From Candidatus Desantisbacteria bacterium CG1_02_49_89 (GTDB lineage Bacteria; Desantisbacteria; UBA1551): a stretch of DNA of 62,376 nucleotides. The notes beneath the pieces are model-generated. The model made no database searches, was not told the DNA's origin, and saw only the letters and a list, made by a program, of their open reading frames with translations. Shown here piece by piece: positions 32,476 through 41,062 of this stretch; the first letter of the stretch is position 1; each line of letters starts with the position of its first letter. The stretch is from NCBI GenBank assembly GCA_001871075.1, contig MNUP01000143.1:1-62376 (forward strand), read 5' to 3'. A program made the translations under genes and the position numbers.

Positions 32476-32481
32476 ATATTA

Positions 32482-32566
32482 GATTTCAGCGATAAAAAAT
32501 CCCGATTACATCGATGGAAAAAAAATTAAATTATCGCTGCAATCGTCTTTTGAAATCGCTGTAATC
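32482..32566 (-). repeat. Four-unit 12-mer leader upstream of archease
   Basis: Read with the gene: GATTACAGCGAT (32566-32555), GATTGCAGCGAT (32544-32533), then ATCGATGTAATC (32515-32504) and ATCGCTGAAATC (32493-32482). The first pair is complementary to the second, so the leader can fold into a stem ending near the start codon. The DUF3786 gene at 58155 has the same arrangement. Confidence 0.75.
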
Positions 32567-32852
32567 ACTCGATTATTCTTGGGACCTTGAAATGCCCCCT
32601 GTCCTTGGCAGGCGCGTTCGAAAGCGCTTCTTCCCCGCTCAGGGACGGGCCGGCTTTGTCCTGCCTGAAAACGTTTTTAAGCCGGACCGCGTGGGTTGTC
32701 GGTTCAACGCCTTTAGTGTCCAGCTCGCTCAGCTTGTCGATGTAAGCGAGTATCTTGTCCAGCTGGGCCGTGAATTCCTCTTTCTCGTCTTCGGTCAGCG
32801 CCAGCCTCGCAAGGTTAGCTATATATTCAACTGCCTTCCTGTCTATCTTCAT
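32565..32852 (-). CDS. gatC: Asp/Glu-tRNA(Asn/Gln) amidotransferase subunit C
   Basis: GatC is the small subunit of the enzyme that amidates misacylated Glu-tRNA(Gln) and Asp-tRNA(Asn). The 95-aa protein begins with the family pattern MKIDRKAVEYIANLARLALT and continues LDKILAYIDKLSELDTKGVEP. The C-terminal part has the FRQDKAGPSLSGEEALSNAP segment. GatA and GatB are not in the window. It stands alone between the protease-like triplet and archease. Confidence 0.95.
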   Translation of the reverse strand: MKIDRKAVEYIANLARLALTEDEKEEFTAQLDKILAYIDKLSELDTKGVEPTTHAVRLKNVFRQDKAGPSLSGEEALSNAPAKDRGHFKVPRIIE

Positions 32853-32864
32853 TTTTAACCTCTT

Positions 32865-34217
32865 TTAAGTCGAATGCATCGCGGTAATATATTTTTTAGG
32901 CCAACTTAGAATCCTCTTTTTCCTGCTGTATGCTTCTTTAAAAGCGTCGTAAAAAGTCTCTAAGGAATCAATATTTTTTTTAAAAATCTTGTCTATCTCG
33001 TAATCCTCTTTAAGACCCATTGATTCTGCAAGGCCTTTTTTCATCGCTGATTTTATCCTGACCGTCCCGAACCTTTCAGACAGAGACGCTCCAAACAACG
33101 TCTCGAATTCGTCCTCAACCGGAAATTCCGGCTCTGAAGGCTTCTCTTTTACGACAACCCCGAATTCAGTCTCCTTTCCATCCCTTTCTATGACAATTTT
33201 TACTGTATCACCGATATTCATCACAAGAATAGCACTCTGCAGCTGCCAGATATTTTTAACCTGCGCACCGTTTATTTTCCTTATTACATCGTATTTCATC
33301 ATGAGCGGTCTAGTGTCAGCCACCGCAGCCACGATTACGCCCTCTTCAACCGTTATATTTTTCTTCTTCTCATCCTTCAGCCAGTCCTTGAGCTCCGTTG
33401 AAATGCAAAGGACCGCGATCCCGATCCAGGGTCTTTTTATCTGTTTAGTTTTTATGCCTTTGATTATTTCAGACGCCAGAGTGGACGGTACGGCAAAATT
33501 CAGGCCTTCGGAGTATTGCTTTGAGTAACCCGTGTAAGTTACTCCTATAACCTCACCTTTAGAATTGAGCAGCGGGCCTCCGATGCTGCCGGGATTTATG
33601 GCAGCATCTGTCTGCAAAAGACCCTCATATTCAAGGTAATCAAAACAGCGGTCTCTGGCGCTTATGATACCGCGCGTAACGGATTTTTCCAGGCCAAGCG
33701 GGTTCCCCACCGCGAACACCTGTTCCCCGACGGTAATATTCTCGGAATTTCCGAGCTTCAACGGAACAAAGGAGCATTCGGTTTCAACCTGCAGCAGGAC
33801 CAGACAGGAGGCATAATCCTGCATAAAAATCCTGGCTCCGTATTCCTTCTTGTCCGACGACATGATCTTGATCTCTTCTATCTCGTCTGTATCGTTGAAA
33901 AATCCATTGCACGTCATAACATAGCATACCGTGTCAATTTTGTCCGCGACAAAACCAGAACCTACATCGGTAAACTGGGATGCTCTCTCCTTTTTAACGC
34001 GTATTCCCACCACGTTCAGCGCTGCATCCCCGATAACTTTGGTCACGCTGCCTTCATCGGTCTTCTGCCCGGCCTGCGTGAGCCTGGCCCCGCAGCCTGT
34101 GCAGAACTTGTTCGCACCGTCGTTTTTCGTCCCGCATTCCGGGCAGAAAGCGGCTAATGCGATCCCCGAAACAAAAATCAAAGTGACCGCAAAAAGAAAC
34201 AGTAGTATTTTCTTCAT
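32865..34217 (-). CDS. Zinc-ribbon/trypsin-like/PDZ protein with degenerate catalytic triad (pseudoprotease)
   Basis: The 450-aa protein is a paralogue of the next two genes: signal-like hydrophobic N-terminus, zinc ribbon (CPECGTKNDGANKFCTGCG), trypsin-like domain and PDZ. Aligning it with them shows all three catalytic residues changed: the His of TNAHVI is Gly in MTCNGFF, the Asp of DYATDIAVL is Cys in DYASCLVLL, and the Ser of NPGNSGGP is Ile in NPGSIGGP. The fold appears conserved (FAVGNPLGLEKS, GLLQTDAAINPG), so it is probably a non-catalytic regulator or binding protein. It is the last of three tandem genes. The start lacks a strong ribosome binding site. Confidence 0.88.
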   Translation of the reverse strand: MKKILLFLFAVTLIFVSGIALAAFCPECGTKNDGANKFCTGCGARLTQAGQKTDEGSVTKVIGDAALNVVGIRVKKERASQFTDVGSGFVADKIDTVCYVMTCNGFFNDTDEIEEIKIMSSDKKEYGARIFMQDYASCLVLLQVETECSFVPLKLGNSENITVGEQVFAVGNPLGLEKSVTRGIISARDRCFDYLEYEGLLQTDAAINPGSIGGPLLNSKGEVIGVTYTGYSKQYSEGLNFAVPSTLASEIIKGIKTKQIKRPWIGIAVLCISTELKDWLKDEKKKNITVEEGVIVAAVADTRPLMMKYDVIRKINGAQVKNIWQLQSAILVMNIGDTVKIVIERDGKETEFGVVVKEKPSEPEFPVEDEFETLFGASLSERFGTVRIKSAMKKGLAESMGLKEDYEIDKIFKKNIDSLETFYDAFKEAYSRKKRILSWPKKYITAMHST

Positions 34218-34251
34218 GTTATTTTCATATTAACTGCCTACCCTGCGGATC

Positions 34252-35712
34252 TCAGGTGGAATTCATGGCAACGTATTCCTGCCTCCACGGGTAATAATAT
34301 TTTGACCATTCACCCCCGTCGTTTTTGTTGAAATATATTTCCCATTCAATATATTTCAATTCATAGTTATAAGCGCTCCTGAAAGCATTATAAAAATTTT
34401 CCACCGAACCCGTTTCAAGCCGGTCCCCGCCCTTTTTCTTATTGACAAGAACCGTCGTTATCTCCCAACCTTCTTTAAGGCCCATGCCCACCGCGAGGCA
34501 TTTGGACCTTACCTTTTCTATTTTGGCTCCGCCGCTGCCCTTGGAGAACGTTGCGCCAAACATGATGTCAACCTCATCTTCAACCGGAAATCTTGCCTGC
34601 AAAGGTTTCTCGGTCATCTTGACCTTGAAATTCATCTCTTTTCCGTTTCTTAGCACGGTTACGCTTAGTTCGTCGCCGATCTTTCTGCCCAGAATTTCTT
34701 TTTGCAAATCCCAGACCTTTTTTATTGACATCTCATCCAGTTTTACAACAATATCTCCCTTCTTAAAAGGAAGCTCCTTGCCTTCGGCAATGGACGCTAT
34801 AAACACCCCGTCTGTCTCGGTAATTTTTCTTTCATGCGCGGCCTCTTCCCATTGCTTCAGATCCGGCGTAAGGTCCTGGACAGCGATCCCGATCCACGGG
34901 CGCTTTACCTTGCCAGCCGGAATGTATTTCATGGTATCCAAGACAAGCGGCGCCGGAATGGCGAAGTTCAAGCCTTCTGTGTACCACTTTGAATAACCCA
35001 GGGAGGTAACACCCACAACTTCCCCCCGCATATTGAAAAGCGGGCCGCCGCTGTTACCGGGATTAACAGCTGCATCCGTCTGGAGAAGACCTTCGTATTC
35101 ATAGCAGCCCAGGTATCTTCCCTTTGCGCTTATTATCCCGGAGGATGTAGATCTTTCAAGCCCTATGGGATTTCCTATCGCGAATACTTTTTCTCCTGAT
35201 TGCAGGATGTCTACATTGCCGAATTTCACGGGAACTATGCCTTCCGCCTGGATCCTCAATACGGCAAGGTCAGCCTGATAATCACAGAGCAGTATCCCTG
35301 CCTCGTATTCTTTCTTGTCCGACATGACAACTTTGACTCCCTCAAGGTCCTCAGGGTCGTCAATCACGTGCGCATTCGTTATAATATAACCTTCCTTGCT
35401 GACTATAAAGCCTGAACCCATATCCTGATACTGAGCGTTAAGCTCGTTTTTGAGCGTGCGGACAAGCACTACGGAGGGAGCGACTTTCTCAACTATCTTC
35501 GGTAATTCGTCATCTGCGTCAGTTTTTGCTTCCTTCCCGGTCTTTGCTGTTCCTTCCGCCTGCTTAAGCTTCGCCCCGCAGCTTGTGCAGAACTTCGCGG
35601 AATCGTCGCATTTGGTTCCGCATTCAGGACAAAAACCGGCGAAGTCCAATGCTGCCGTAAAAATAAACACACTCACCAAAGCAAAAATAATAAAGAACAA
35701 ACGTTTGCCCAC
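34252..35712 (-). CDS. Zinc-ribbon HtrA-like serine protease with PDZ domain
   Basis: A 486-aa HtrA/DegP-type protease with an N-terminal hydrophobic signal or anchor (KRLFFIIFALVSVFIFTA), then a zinc ribbon, CPECGTKCDDSAKFCTSCG. The catalytic triad is intact: His in IITNAHVID, Asp in DYQADLAVL and Ser in NPGNSGGPLFN. A PDZ domain follows (about 295-375, with KGDIVVKL) and a C-terminal extra domain of about 90 residues. The GTG at 35712 is chosen because AGGAGG precedes it by six bases. Zinc ribbons are usually cytoplasmic, so a ribbon after a signal or anchor is odd. It is the middle gene of the triplet. Confidence 0.88.
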   Translation of the reverse strand: MGKRLFFIIFALVSVFIFTAALDFAGFCPECGTKCDDSAKFCTSCGAKLKQAEGTAKTGKEAKTDADDELPKIVEKVAPSVVLVRTLKNELNAQYQDMGSGFIVSKEGYIITNAHVIDDPEDLEGVKVVMSDKKEYEAGILLCDYQADLAVLRIQAEGIVPVKFGNVDILQSGEKVFAIGNPIGLERSTSSGIISAKGRYLGCYEYEGLLQTDAAVNPGNSGGPLFNMRGEVVGVTSLGYSKWYTEGLNFAIPAPLVLDTMKYIPAGKVKRPWIGIAVQDLTPDLKQWEEAAHERKITETDGVFIASIAEGKELPFKKGDIVVKLDEMSIKKVWDLQKEILGRKIGDELSVTVLRNGKEMNFKVKMTEKPLQARFPVEDEVDIMFGATFSKGSGGAKIEKVRSKCLAVGMGLKEGWEITTVLVNKKKGGDRLETGSVENFYNAFRSAYNYELKYIEWEIYFNKNDGGEWSKYYYPWRQEYVAMNST

Positions 35713-35788
35713 AACACACCTCCTGTCCGTTCTGAACCACTTTCGCCGGACAGTGCCATCCTGCTTACCGAAACTCAAACATGTCTGC

Positions 35789-37228
35789 CTATGTTGATAA
35801 GACTGAAACTATATACTCCTCCCAGTCTTTATAGTAATTGCCTGATCCGGGGCTGTAGCCAAGCTTCCACTCCAGTCGTTTCCTTTCATAATTATAACTG
35901 CTCCTGAATGCCTGCAGAAAATTTTCTACCGAACCCGTCTCAATCTGGCTTCCTCCTGTTTTTTTATTAAACCACACGTACCGAATTTCATATCCCGTTT
36001 TAAAACCAAGATGTTCTATTAAACCATCGGGTTTAACCTCTTCTATCCTGACCCTTCCGTTCTGTTCCTTGAAAACGCCACCCAGTATAATATCGGCTTC
36101 GTCCTCAAGGGGGAATTTTACCTCCAGGGGCTTTTCCGTCAATCCGATCTTGACATTCATTTCTTTGCCGTCGCGTTTTACGGTTAAATTAACCTCGTCC
36201 CCTATTTTCAATTTCAGGATCCCTGTCTGTAAATCCCATATTTTCTTAACAGGAGAACCGTTCAATTTTACTACTATATCACCTTTTTTCAATAACAGGT
36301 TCTTATCTTCCGCGATCGATTTGACAAGGACGCCCTCTGATTCTGTTATTTTCTTCTCGAAGACCGATTCTTCCCATTGCTTATTTGCGGGTGTCAGGTC
36401 CAGAACGGCAATCCCTATCCACGGGCGTTTTATCTTGCCCGATTTTAAGTATTTGAGAACATCCTGCGCGTAAAGGACGGGTATTGCTAGATTCAGGCCC
36501 TCAGTGACGCTTTTAGAATATCCAAGCGAAGTTATGCCTATCACTTCACCCTGCATGTTGAAAAGCGGGCCGCCGCTGTTGCCCGGGTTGATTGCCGCGT
36601 CGGTCTGGAGAAGACCTTCGTATTCATAACAACCCACGTATCTTTCTTTGGCGCTTATTATCCCGTTGGTGGTTGACCTTTCAAGCCCTAAGGGATTCCC
36701 GACCGCAAAAACCTTTTCCCCTGATACAAGCTTCTCAGCATCGCCTAATTTTACCGGAATTAGGTTCGCAGCCTGTATCTTTAATACTGCAATGTCAGTG
36801 GCGTAATCGTTGATAATGAGCTTTGCCTCATATTCTTTTTTATCCGACATAACTACATTTATCTTTTCAAGCTCATCCGGATCTCCAATAACGTGGGCGT
36901 TTGTAATAATATATCCTTCTTTATCCACTACAAAGCCCGAGCCCCTGTCCTGGAACTGGGCATTCAACTCATTTTTCAGAGTTCTCACCAGTATAACTGA
37001 AGGAGCAACCTGCTCAACCATCTTAGAAAGGTCGGCATCGCCTCCGGGTTTGGATGGCTTTTCTGCTTTTCCTTCACCTTCCGCCTGCTTAAGCTTCGCC
37101 CCGCAGCTTGTGCAGAACTTTGCGGAATCATCGCACTTGGTCCCGCATTCAGGGCAGAATCCCGCAAGGACCGTGCCTGCGGCCAGAAGCATACCTAATA
37201 CAAGAACAAAAACCAGGACCTTTTTCAT
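35789..37228 (-). CDS. Zinc-ribbon HtrA-like serine protease with PDZ domain
   Basis: First and least diverged gene of the triplet, 479 aa. It has a clear signal-like N-terminus (KKVLVFVLVLGMLLAAGTVLA), the ribbon CPECGTKCDDSAKFCTSCG, His in IITNAHVIG, Asp in DYATDIAVL and Ser in NPGNSGGPLFN. The PDZ domain and the extra C-terminal domain follow as in its paralogue; the end segments ENFLQAFRSSYNYE and, in the neighbour, ENFYNAFRSAYNYE are clearly homologous. The ATG at 37228 is chosen over one 18 bases upstream by analogy with the neighbour's start. Likely envelope protein quality control. Confidence 0.88.
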   Translation of the reverse strand: MKKVLVFVLVLGMLLAAGTVLAGFCPECGTKCDDSAKFCTSCGAKLKQAEGEGKAEKPSKPGGDADLSKMVEQVAPSVILVRTLKNELNAQFQDRGSGFVVDKEGYIITNAHVIGDPDELEKINVVMSDKKEYEAKLIINDYATDIAVLKIQAANLIPVKLGDAEKLVSGEKVFAVGNPLGLERSTTNGIISAKERYVGCYEYEGLLQTDAAINPGNSGGPLFNMQGEVIGITSLGYSKSVTEGLNLAIPVLYAQDVLKYLKSGKIKRPWIGIAVLDLTPANKQWEESVFEKKITESEGVLVKSIAEDKNLLLKKGDIVVKLNGSPVKKIWDLQTGILKLKIGDEVNLTVKRDGKEMNVKIGLTEKPLEVKFPLEDEADIILGGVFKEQNGRVRIEEVKPDGLIEHLGFKTGYEIRYVWFNKKTGGSQIETGSVENFLQAFRSSYNYERKRLEWKLGYSPGSGNYYKDWEEYIVSVLST

Positions 37229-37334
37229 AACACACCCCCAGGGCAAACCTTTCTGGGTCAGATACGCATGGATATAGATACTTCCAACGATATTTCAATC
37301 TATGAAATCTGTTTTTAAATCGTGTCCCTAAAGG

Positions 37335-37437
37335 ATCCCCGCTTTCTGCTTTCACCCCTAGAAATCGCGAATGCGATTTCAGGGACTCAAGTCCTGGAAA
37401 TGCTTTGCATTTCACAGGGTAAGAAAGCAGCGGGGAT
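37335..37437. other. Cloverleaf-like structured element in the divergent gap
   Basis: A long-range stem, ATCCCCGCT plus GCTTTC (37335-37343, 37348-37353), pairs with GAAAGC plus AGCGGGGAT (37423-37437). A four-base bulge lies on the left arm. The stem encloses three hairpins: GAAATCGC/GCGATTTC (37361-37380), GGAC/GTCC (37383-37394) and GAAATGC/GCATTTC (37397-37413). It lies in the 400-bp gap between the divergent protease triplet and mfd, about 107 bases upstream of the protease start. It might be a structured leader or a compound repeat. Confidence 0.7.
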
Positions 37438-37444
37438 AATCAAG

Positions 37445-37464
37445 GATGGCATTTTTGTGCCATC
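37445..37464. other. Perfect 7-bp hairpin
   Basis: GATGGCA (37445-37451) and TGCCATC (37458-37464) enclose a TTTTTG loop. It adjoins the cloverleaf element. No T-tract follows on either strand, so a terminator role is not clear. Confidence 0.6.
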
Positions 37465-37506
37465 TTAAATAATTATATCAGAAATCGACTAAAAGTCAAG
37501 GAAAGG

Positions 37507-37535
37507 TTGATTTTTTTATATATATATGATATATT
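37507..37535 (+). promoter_or_regulatory. Candidate promoter of mfd
   Basis: TTGATT (37507-37512) and TATATT (37530-37535) are 17 bases apart in an AT-rich run. The mfd start is about 93 bases downstream. Two mismatches in the -35 and one in the -10 make this a tentative call. Confidence 0.45.
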
Positions 37536-37628
37536 TAATATATACCCTTAAAATACAATTATGAGTTATGAGTGAGTACACTAATGAAGGAATTTCATTA
37601 TTTAACAATATAATTTAAAGGCTCTGAT

Positions 37629-40600
37629 ATGAACAATATAATTTCATTATTAAAGGATAGGGCGCAGTTCAAAGCCCTTTCAAAGATCATGGGGTCCGGA
37701 TCCGCGGTCCGGATCTCAGGCATGTGGGGAAGCTCCGGCTCCTGCCTTGCCGCGGCATTGAAGGAAAAAACCGGCAGAAGCCTGGTGATCGTAGTGCCCG
37801 AAGAAGAGATCGAGGAGGTCAGCCTTGATCTTGCCGCGCTGGGCTTTGATGATATACTTCTTTTCCCCCAGAAGGAAGTGCTGGAAAATGAGAACCTGCC
37901 GGAATATTCAGAAATAACAAGCCGGCGCATCAGCACTCTTGCGGCCCTCTCAGAAAAAACCTTTTCCGCGAAAAATTCTTTCACCATAGTGACATCCCCG
38001 AAAGCGATCCAGGAAAAACTGCCGCGGGTTGGAACTTTTGCCGGAACTGTCAGAAAATTCAGTCTCGGGGAAAAGATCAGCCGCGAAGACCTTATAAAAT
38101 ATCTGTCCGGCAGCGGGTACGTAAGATCTCCGCAGGTCATGTTCTCCGGTGATTTCAGCGTGAGGGGCGGGATAATAGACGTTTGCGCCGCCTCGCGGGA
38201 AAAACCTGTCAGGATAGAAATGCTGGGTGACGAGATCGTTTCCCTGCGGGAATTTGACATTGAAACACAGACATCCGTCAGAAAGATCAGCGAGATAATA
38301 ATCCCGCCCGCGGCGGAAACTCAGCCGGGAGACGAGTGGCAGATCCTTCTCGACTACATCCCGCAGGACAGCACCGTAATGATCCACGAACCGTTTTCAG
38401 CCGATAGCGGCGGGGTAAGCCAGGCCCTTAAAAATCACAGGGCGGTATACCTTAACCGCTCCGCGTCTGACGAACCCGGCGTAATAAATTTCAACATGCA
38501 GCCCGTGCCCCTGGTCTATCAGCCGGACAGCGGGTACAAAGAAAACCGTATTTCTTCCCTTATATCCGAGATCAAGAATTTCCACAAAATAAACTGTTCC
38601 GTCCTGCTCCTCGCGGAATACCGGGGGCAGGCAGAAAGAATGGTTGAACTTCTGAAAGAATATGACATCATCGCGGGACTATCCCCTCACCTCAATCCTC
38701 TCCCTCATACAACACCCCCATCTCAATCTTCCCCCATTGAAGGGGGAAGAAGAATTAGGAATAATGAAGTTAACGGGGCGAGGAAGAATAAGGAAGAAAC
38801 GATCATAAACGTGCTGGATATATCGCACGGGTGGGTGGACCCGGGCTGCGGGATCGCGGTAATAGTCCTTAAGGAGATCTTCGGGGTTTCCAGGGTAAGA
38901 AAACATAAAAACATCTCCCGGAAGGATTTCCTGGCAAAGGGCTGGTCTGATTCCGAGCCCGCTGACTCCTTCCTGCGGGGCGATTACATAGTCCACATCA
39001 ATTACGGCATAGGGCTGTTCGGCGGGATGAAAACGATACCGGTTGAAGGAAGCATGCAGGACCTGTTCATGGTCGAATACGCGGAAGGCAACAAGCTTTA
39101 TGTGCCGCTTGAGCAGATGAACCTTCTGCAGAGATACATCGGAAGGCTTGACCCTCCCCCGCCCCTGAACCACCTCGGCTCAACGCGCTGGCAGAACATA
39201 AGAAAGCGCACAAAAGAATCCGTCCGGGAATACGCGAAGGAACTCCTGGAGCTCTACGCGTGGCGCAAGTCCCTGCAGGGCTATTCGTTCTCGAAGGATT
39301 CTCACTGGCAGCAGGAATTCGAAATGGATTTTCCCTACGAGGAAACCGCGGACCAGCTGCGCACCATACAGGAAGTGAAGGACGACATGGAAAAGGACGT
39401 GCCGATGGACCGGGTGGTCTGCGGCGACGTGGGATACGGAAAAACAGAGGTCGCGATGAGGGCCGCCTTCAAATCCGTTACCGACGGAAAGCAGGCGGCG
39501 ATCCTGGTCCCCACCACAATACTGGCAGAGCAGCACTTCCAGACGTTCTCCGAAAGAATGGCGCCCTACCCCGTCAGGATAGGAATGCTGAGCAGGTTCA
39601 ATTCAGGGGAAGAACAGGAAAAAATACTGAAGGAGATCTCAGAAGGCAAAATAGACATAGTCATAGGCACTCACCGCCTGATCCAGAGCGACGTGAAATT
39701 CCCCAACCTCGGGCTCCTGGTGGTGGACGAGGAACAGCGCTTCGGCGTGGCGCAGAAAGAATATCTGAAGAAAGTGAAGAAAAACGTGGACGTGCTCTCG
39801 CTGAGCGCGACCCCCATCCCCCGCACTCTTTATATGTCCGTGCACGGCGTCAGGGACATGAGCATAATCGGCACTCCCCCTCCCGAACGCCTTTCCATCA
39901 AAACATTCGTGACTGAATTCAGCCCGCAGGCGGTCAGGACCGCGATCCTCAGGGAAATGGAAAGGAAGGGACAGGTATTTTACGTGCACAACCGCATCAG
40001 GACCATAGACGTGCACCTCCGCAACCTGCAAAACCTTGTGCCTGACGCCCGCATCGCGGTCGCGCACGGCCAGATGGACGAGGAGAAACTGGAACAGATA
40101 ATGCTGAAATTCCTCAGCCGCGAATACGACGTCCTCCTGTCAACGGATATCGTCGGCGCGGGGCTTGACATAGCGAACGCGAACACCATCATCGTCACGG
40201 ACTGCCAGGATTTCGGCCTTGCCCAGCTCTACCAGCTCAGGGGGCGGGTCGGGAGGACCGGCCACCAGGCATACGCCTACATTTTCTACAACCCGGCCAA
40301 GGTCGCGACTGAATCCGCCCGCAGGCGGCTGAAGGCGGTCTCGGAATTCGTCCAGCTCGGTTCAGGCCTGCGGCTCGCGATGAGGGACCTTGAAATAAGA
40401 GGCGCGGGCAACCTTCTGGGCAAAGAACAGCACGGCCATATCCAGAGGGTCGGGCTTGAGCTTTACTGCAAAATGCTGGAGGACGCGGTATCTGAATTAA
40501 AAGGAGAACCGGCAGAGGAAGAAATTGAACCTGTTCTGAACCTGAAGATAGATGCCTTCCTGCCGGATGAATATATAGGGAGCAGCGAGCAGAAAACTGT

Positions 40601-40919
40601 TTTGTATAAGCGCATGGTTTGCGCAAGAAACCTTGAGGAAATAAACGATTTTAGAAATGAGATGAAAGACAGGTACGGCGAACCGCCAAAACAGGTCCTC
40701 CGGCTCATGGAACTGCTGGAAATAAGGATTCTTGCAAGAAACGCAGGCGTTAAATCTGTTGAATTAAAGGAAAATTATATATTATTTACAACAGACGCAG
40801 AAAATTTTAAATTTGAAATTCCGCGGAATTCAAACACGCTTGACCAGGCAAAAAAACACCTGCTTGCCCTGCCCCGGACCGTCAAAAACAGGAGTGACGC
40901 GAAAAAAAATCAGTCTTGA
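37629..40919 (+). CDS. mfd: Transcription-repair coupling factor
   Basis: Mfd removes RNA polymerase stalled at DNA damage and recruits UvrA. The 1096-aa protein has the UvrB-like N-terminal region, the RNA-polymerase interaction domain (about 470-540, [13 protein letters not shown]), and RecG-like motor motifs: [16 protein letters not shown] (Walker A), [14 protein letters not shown] (DEEQ box), [10 protein letters not shown] and [13 protein letters not shown]. The C-terminal TRCF domain starts near 985. An atypical insert (about residues 352-389) is read from a palindromic repeat, ends CCCCTCACC and GGGGCGAGG, related to the one at 24104. It falls in the linker before the RNA-polymerase domain. 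Confidence 0.95.
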   Translation: MNNIISLLKDRAQFKALSKIMGSGSAVRISGMWGSSGSCLAAALKEKTGRSLVIVVPEEEIEEVSLDLAALGFDDILLFPQKEVLENENLPEYSEITSRRISTLAALSEKTFSAKNSFTIVTSPKAIQEKLPRVGTFAGTVRKFSLGEKISREDLIKYLSGSGYVRSPQVMFSGDFSVRGGIIDVCAASREKPVRIEMLGDEIVSLREFDIETQTSVRKISEIIIPPAAETQPGDEWQILLDYIPQDSTVMIHEPFSADSGGVSQALKNHRAVYLNRSASDEPGVINFNMQPVPLVYQPDSGYKENRISSLISEIKNFHKINCSVLLLAEYRGQAERMVELLKEYDIIAGLSPHLNPLPHTTPPSQSSPIEGGRRIRNNEVNGARKNKEETIINVLDISHGWVDPGCGIAVIVLKEIFGVSRVRKHKNISRKDFLAKGWSDSEPADSFLRGDYIVHINYGIGLFGGMKTIPVEGSMQDLFMVEYAEGNKLYVPLEQMNLLQRYIGRLDPPPPLNHLGSTRWQNIRKRTKESVREYAKELLELYAWRKSLQGYSFSKDSHWQQEFEMDFPYEETADQLRTIQEVKDDMEKDVPMDRVVCGDVGYGKTEVAMRAAFKSVTDGKQAAILVPTTILAEQHFQTFSERMAPYPVRIGMLSRFNSGEEQEKILKEISEGKIDIVIGTHRLIQSDVKFPNLGLLVVDEEQRFGVAQKEYLKKVKKNVDVLSLSATPIPRTLYMSVHGVRDMSIIGTPPPERLSIKTFVTEFSPQAVRTAILREMERKGQVFYVHNRIRTIDVHLRNLQNLVPDARIAVAHGQMDEEKLEQIMLKFLSREYDVLLSTDIVGAGLDIANANTIIVTDCQDFGLAQLYQLRGRVGRTGHQAYAYIFYNPAKVATESARRRLKAVSEFVQLGSGLRLAMRDLEIRGAGNLLGKEQHGHIQRVGLELYCKMLEDAVSELKGEPAEEEIEPVLNLKIDAFLPDEYIGSSEQKTVLYKRMVCARNLEEINDFRNEMKDRYGEPPKQVLRLMELLEIRILARNAGVKSVELKENYILFTTDAENFKFEIPRNSNTLDQAKKHLLALPRTVKNRSDAKKNQS
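38681..38795 (+). repeat. In-frame palindromic insert within mfd
   Basis: The insert begins ATCCCCTCACCTCAATCCTC, has an internal TTCCCCCATTGAAGGGGGAA palindrome and ends GGGGCGAGGAAG. The start and end resemble those of the intergenic repeat at 24104-24235. It encodes a low-complexity stretch ([17 protein letters not shown] and following) unlike Mfd. The exact boundaries are estimated. Confidence 0.7.
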
Positions 40920-40970
40920 TTTTCATCTCTATTGCATAATATTTGATTTATATAATTTAAACCACGAAAT

Positions 40971-40998
40971 TTGACATTTATAGAAAATGTGATATAAT
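40971..40998 (+). promoter_or_regulatory. Consensus sigma70 promoter of the Wood-Ljungdahl cluster
   Basis: TTGACA (40971-40976) and TATAAT (40993-40998) are perfect hexamers 16 bases apart. The transcript would begin near 41005, where GTTATTA (41005-41011) faces TAATAAC (41045-41051), a stem ending one base before the AGGAG site (41052-41056). This may affect translation of the first gene. Confidence 0.8.
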
Positions 40999-41062
40999 AA
41001 AAACGTTATTAGTTATTAAATGGCACCGCTCTCGGGACTGATTGTAATAACAGGAGATGAAA

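Noticed and set aside
37500-37560. oriC
   Set aside because: The run is AT-rich at a strand switch, but no DnaA boxes or origin-associated genes are seen.
37598-38260. 220-aa minus-strand frame opposite mfd
   Set aside because: Ser/Arg/Phe-rich antisense shadow without ribosome binding site or homology.
40921-41056. Riboswitch (cobalamin or folate type) upstream of the Wood-Ljungdahl cluster
   Set aside because: The leader is only about 50 bases long, too short for these aptamers, and no B12-box is visible.
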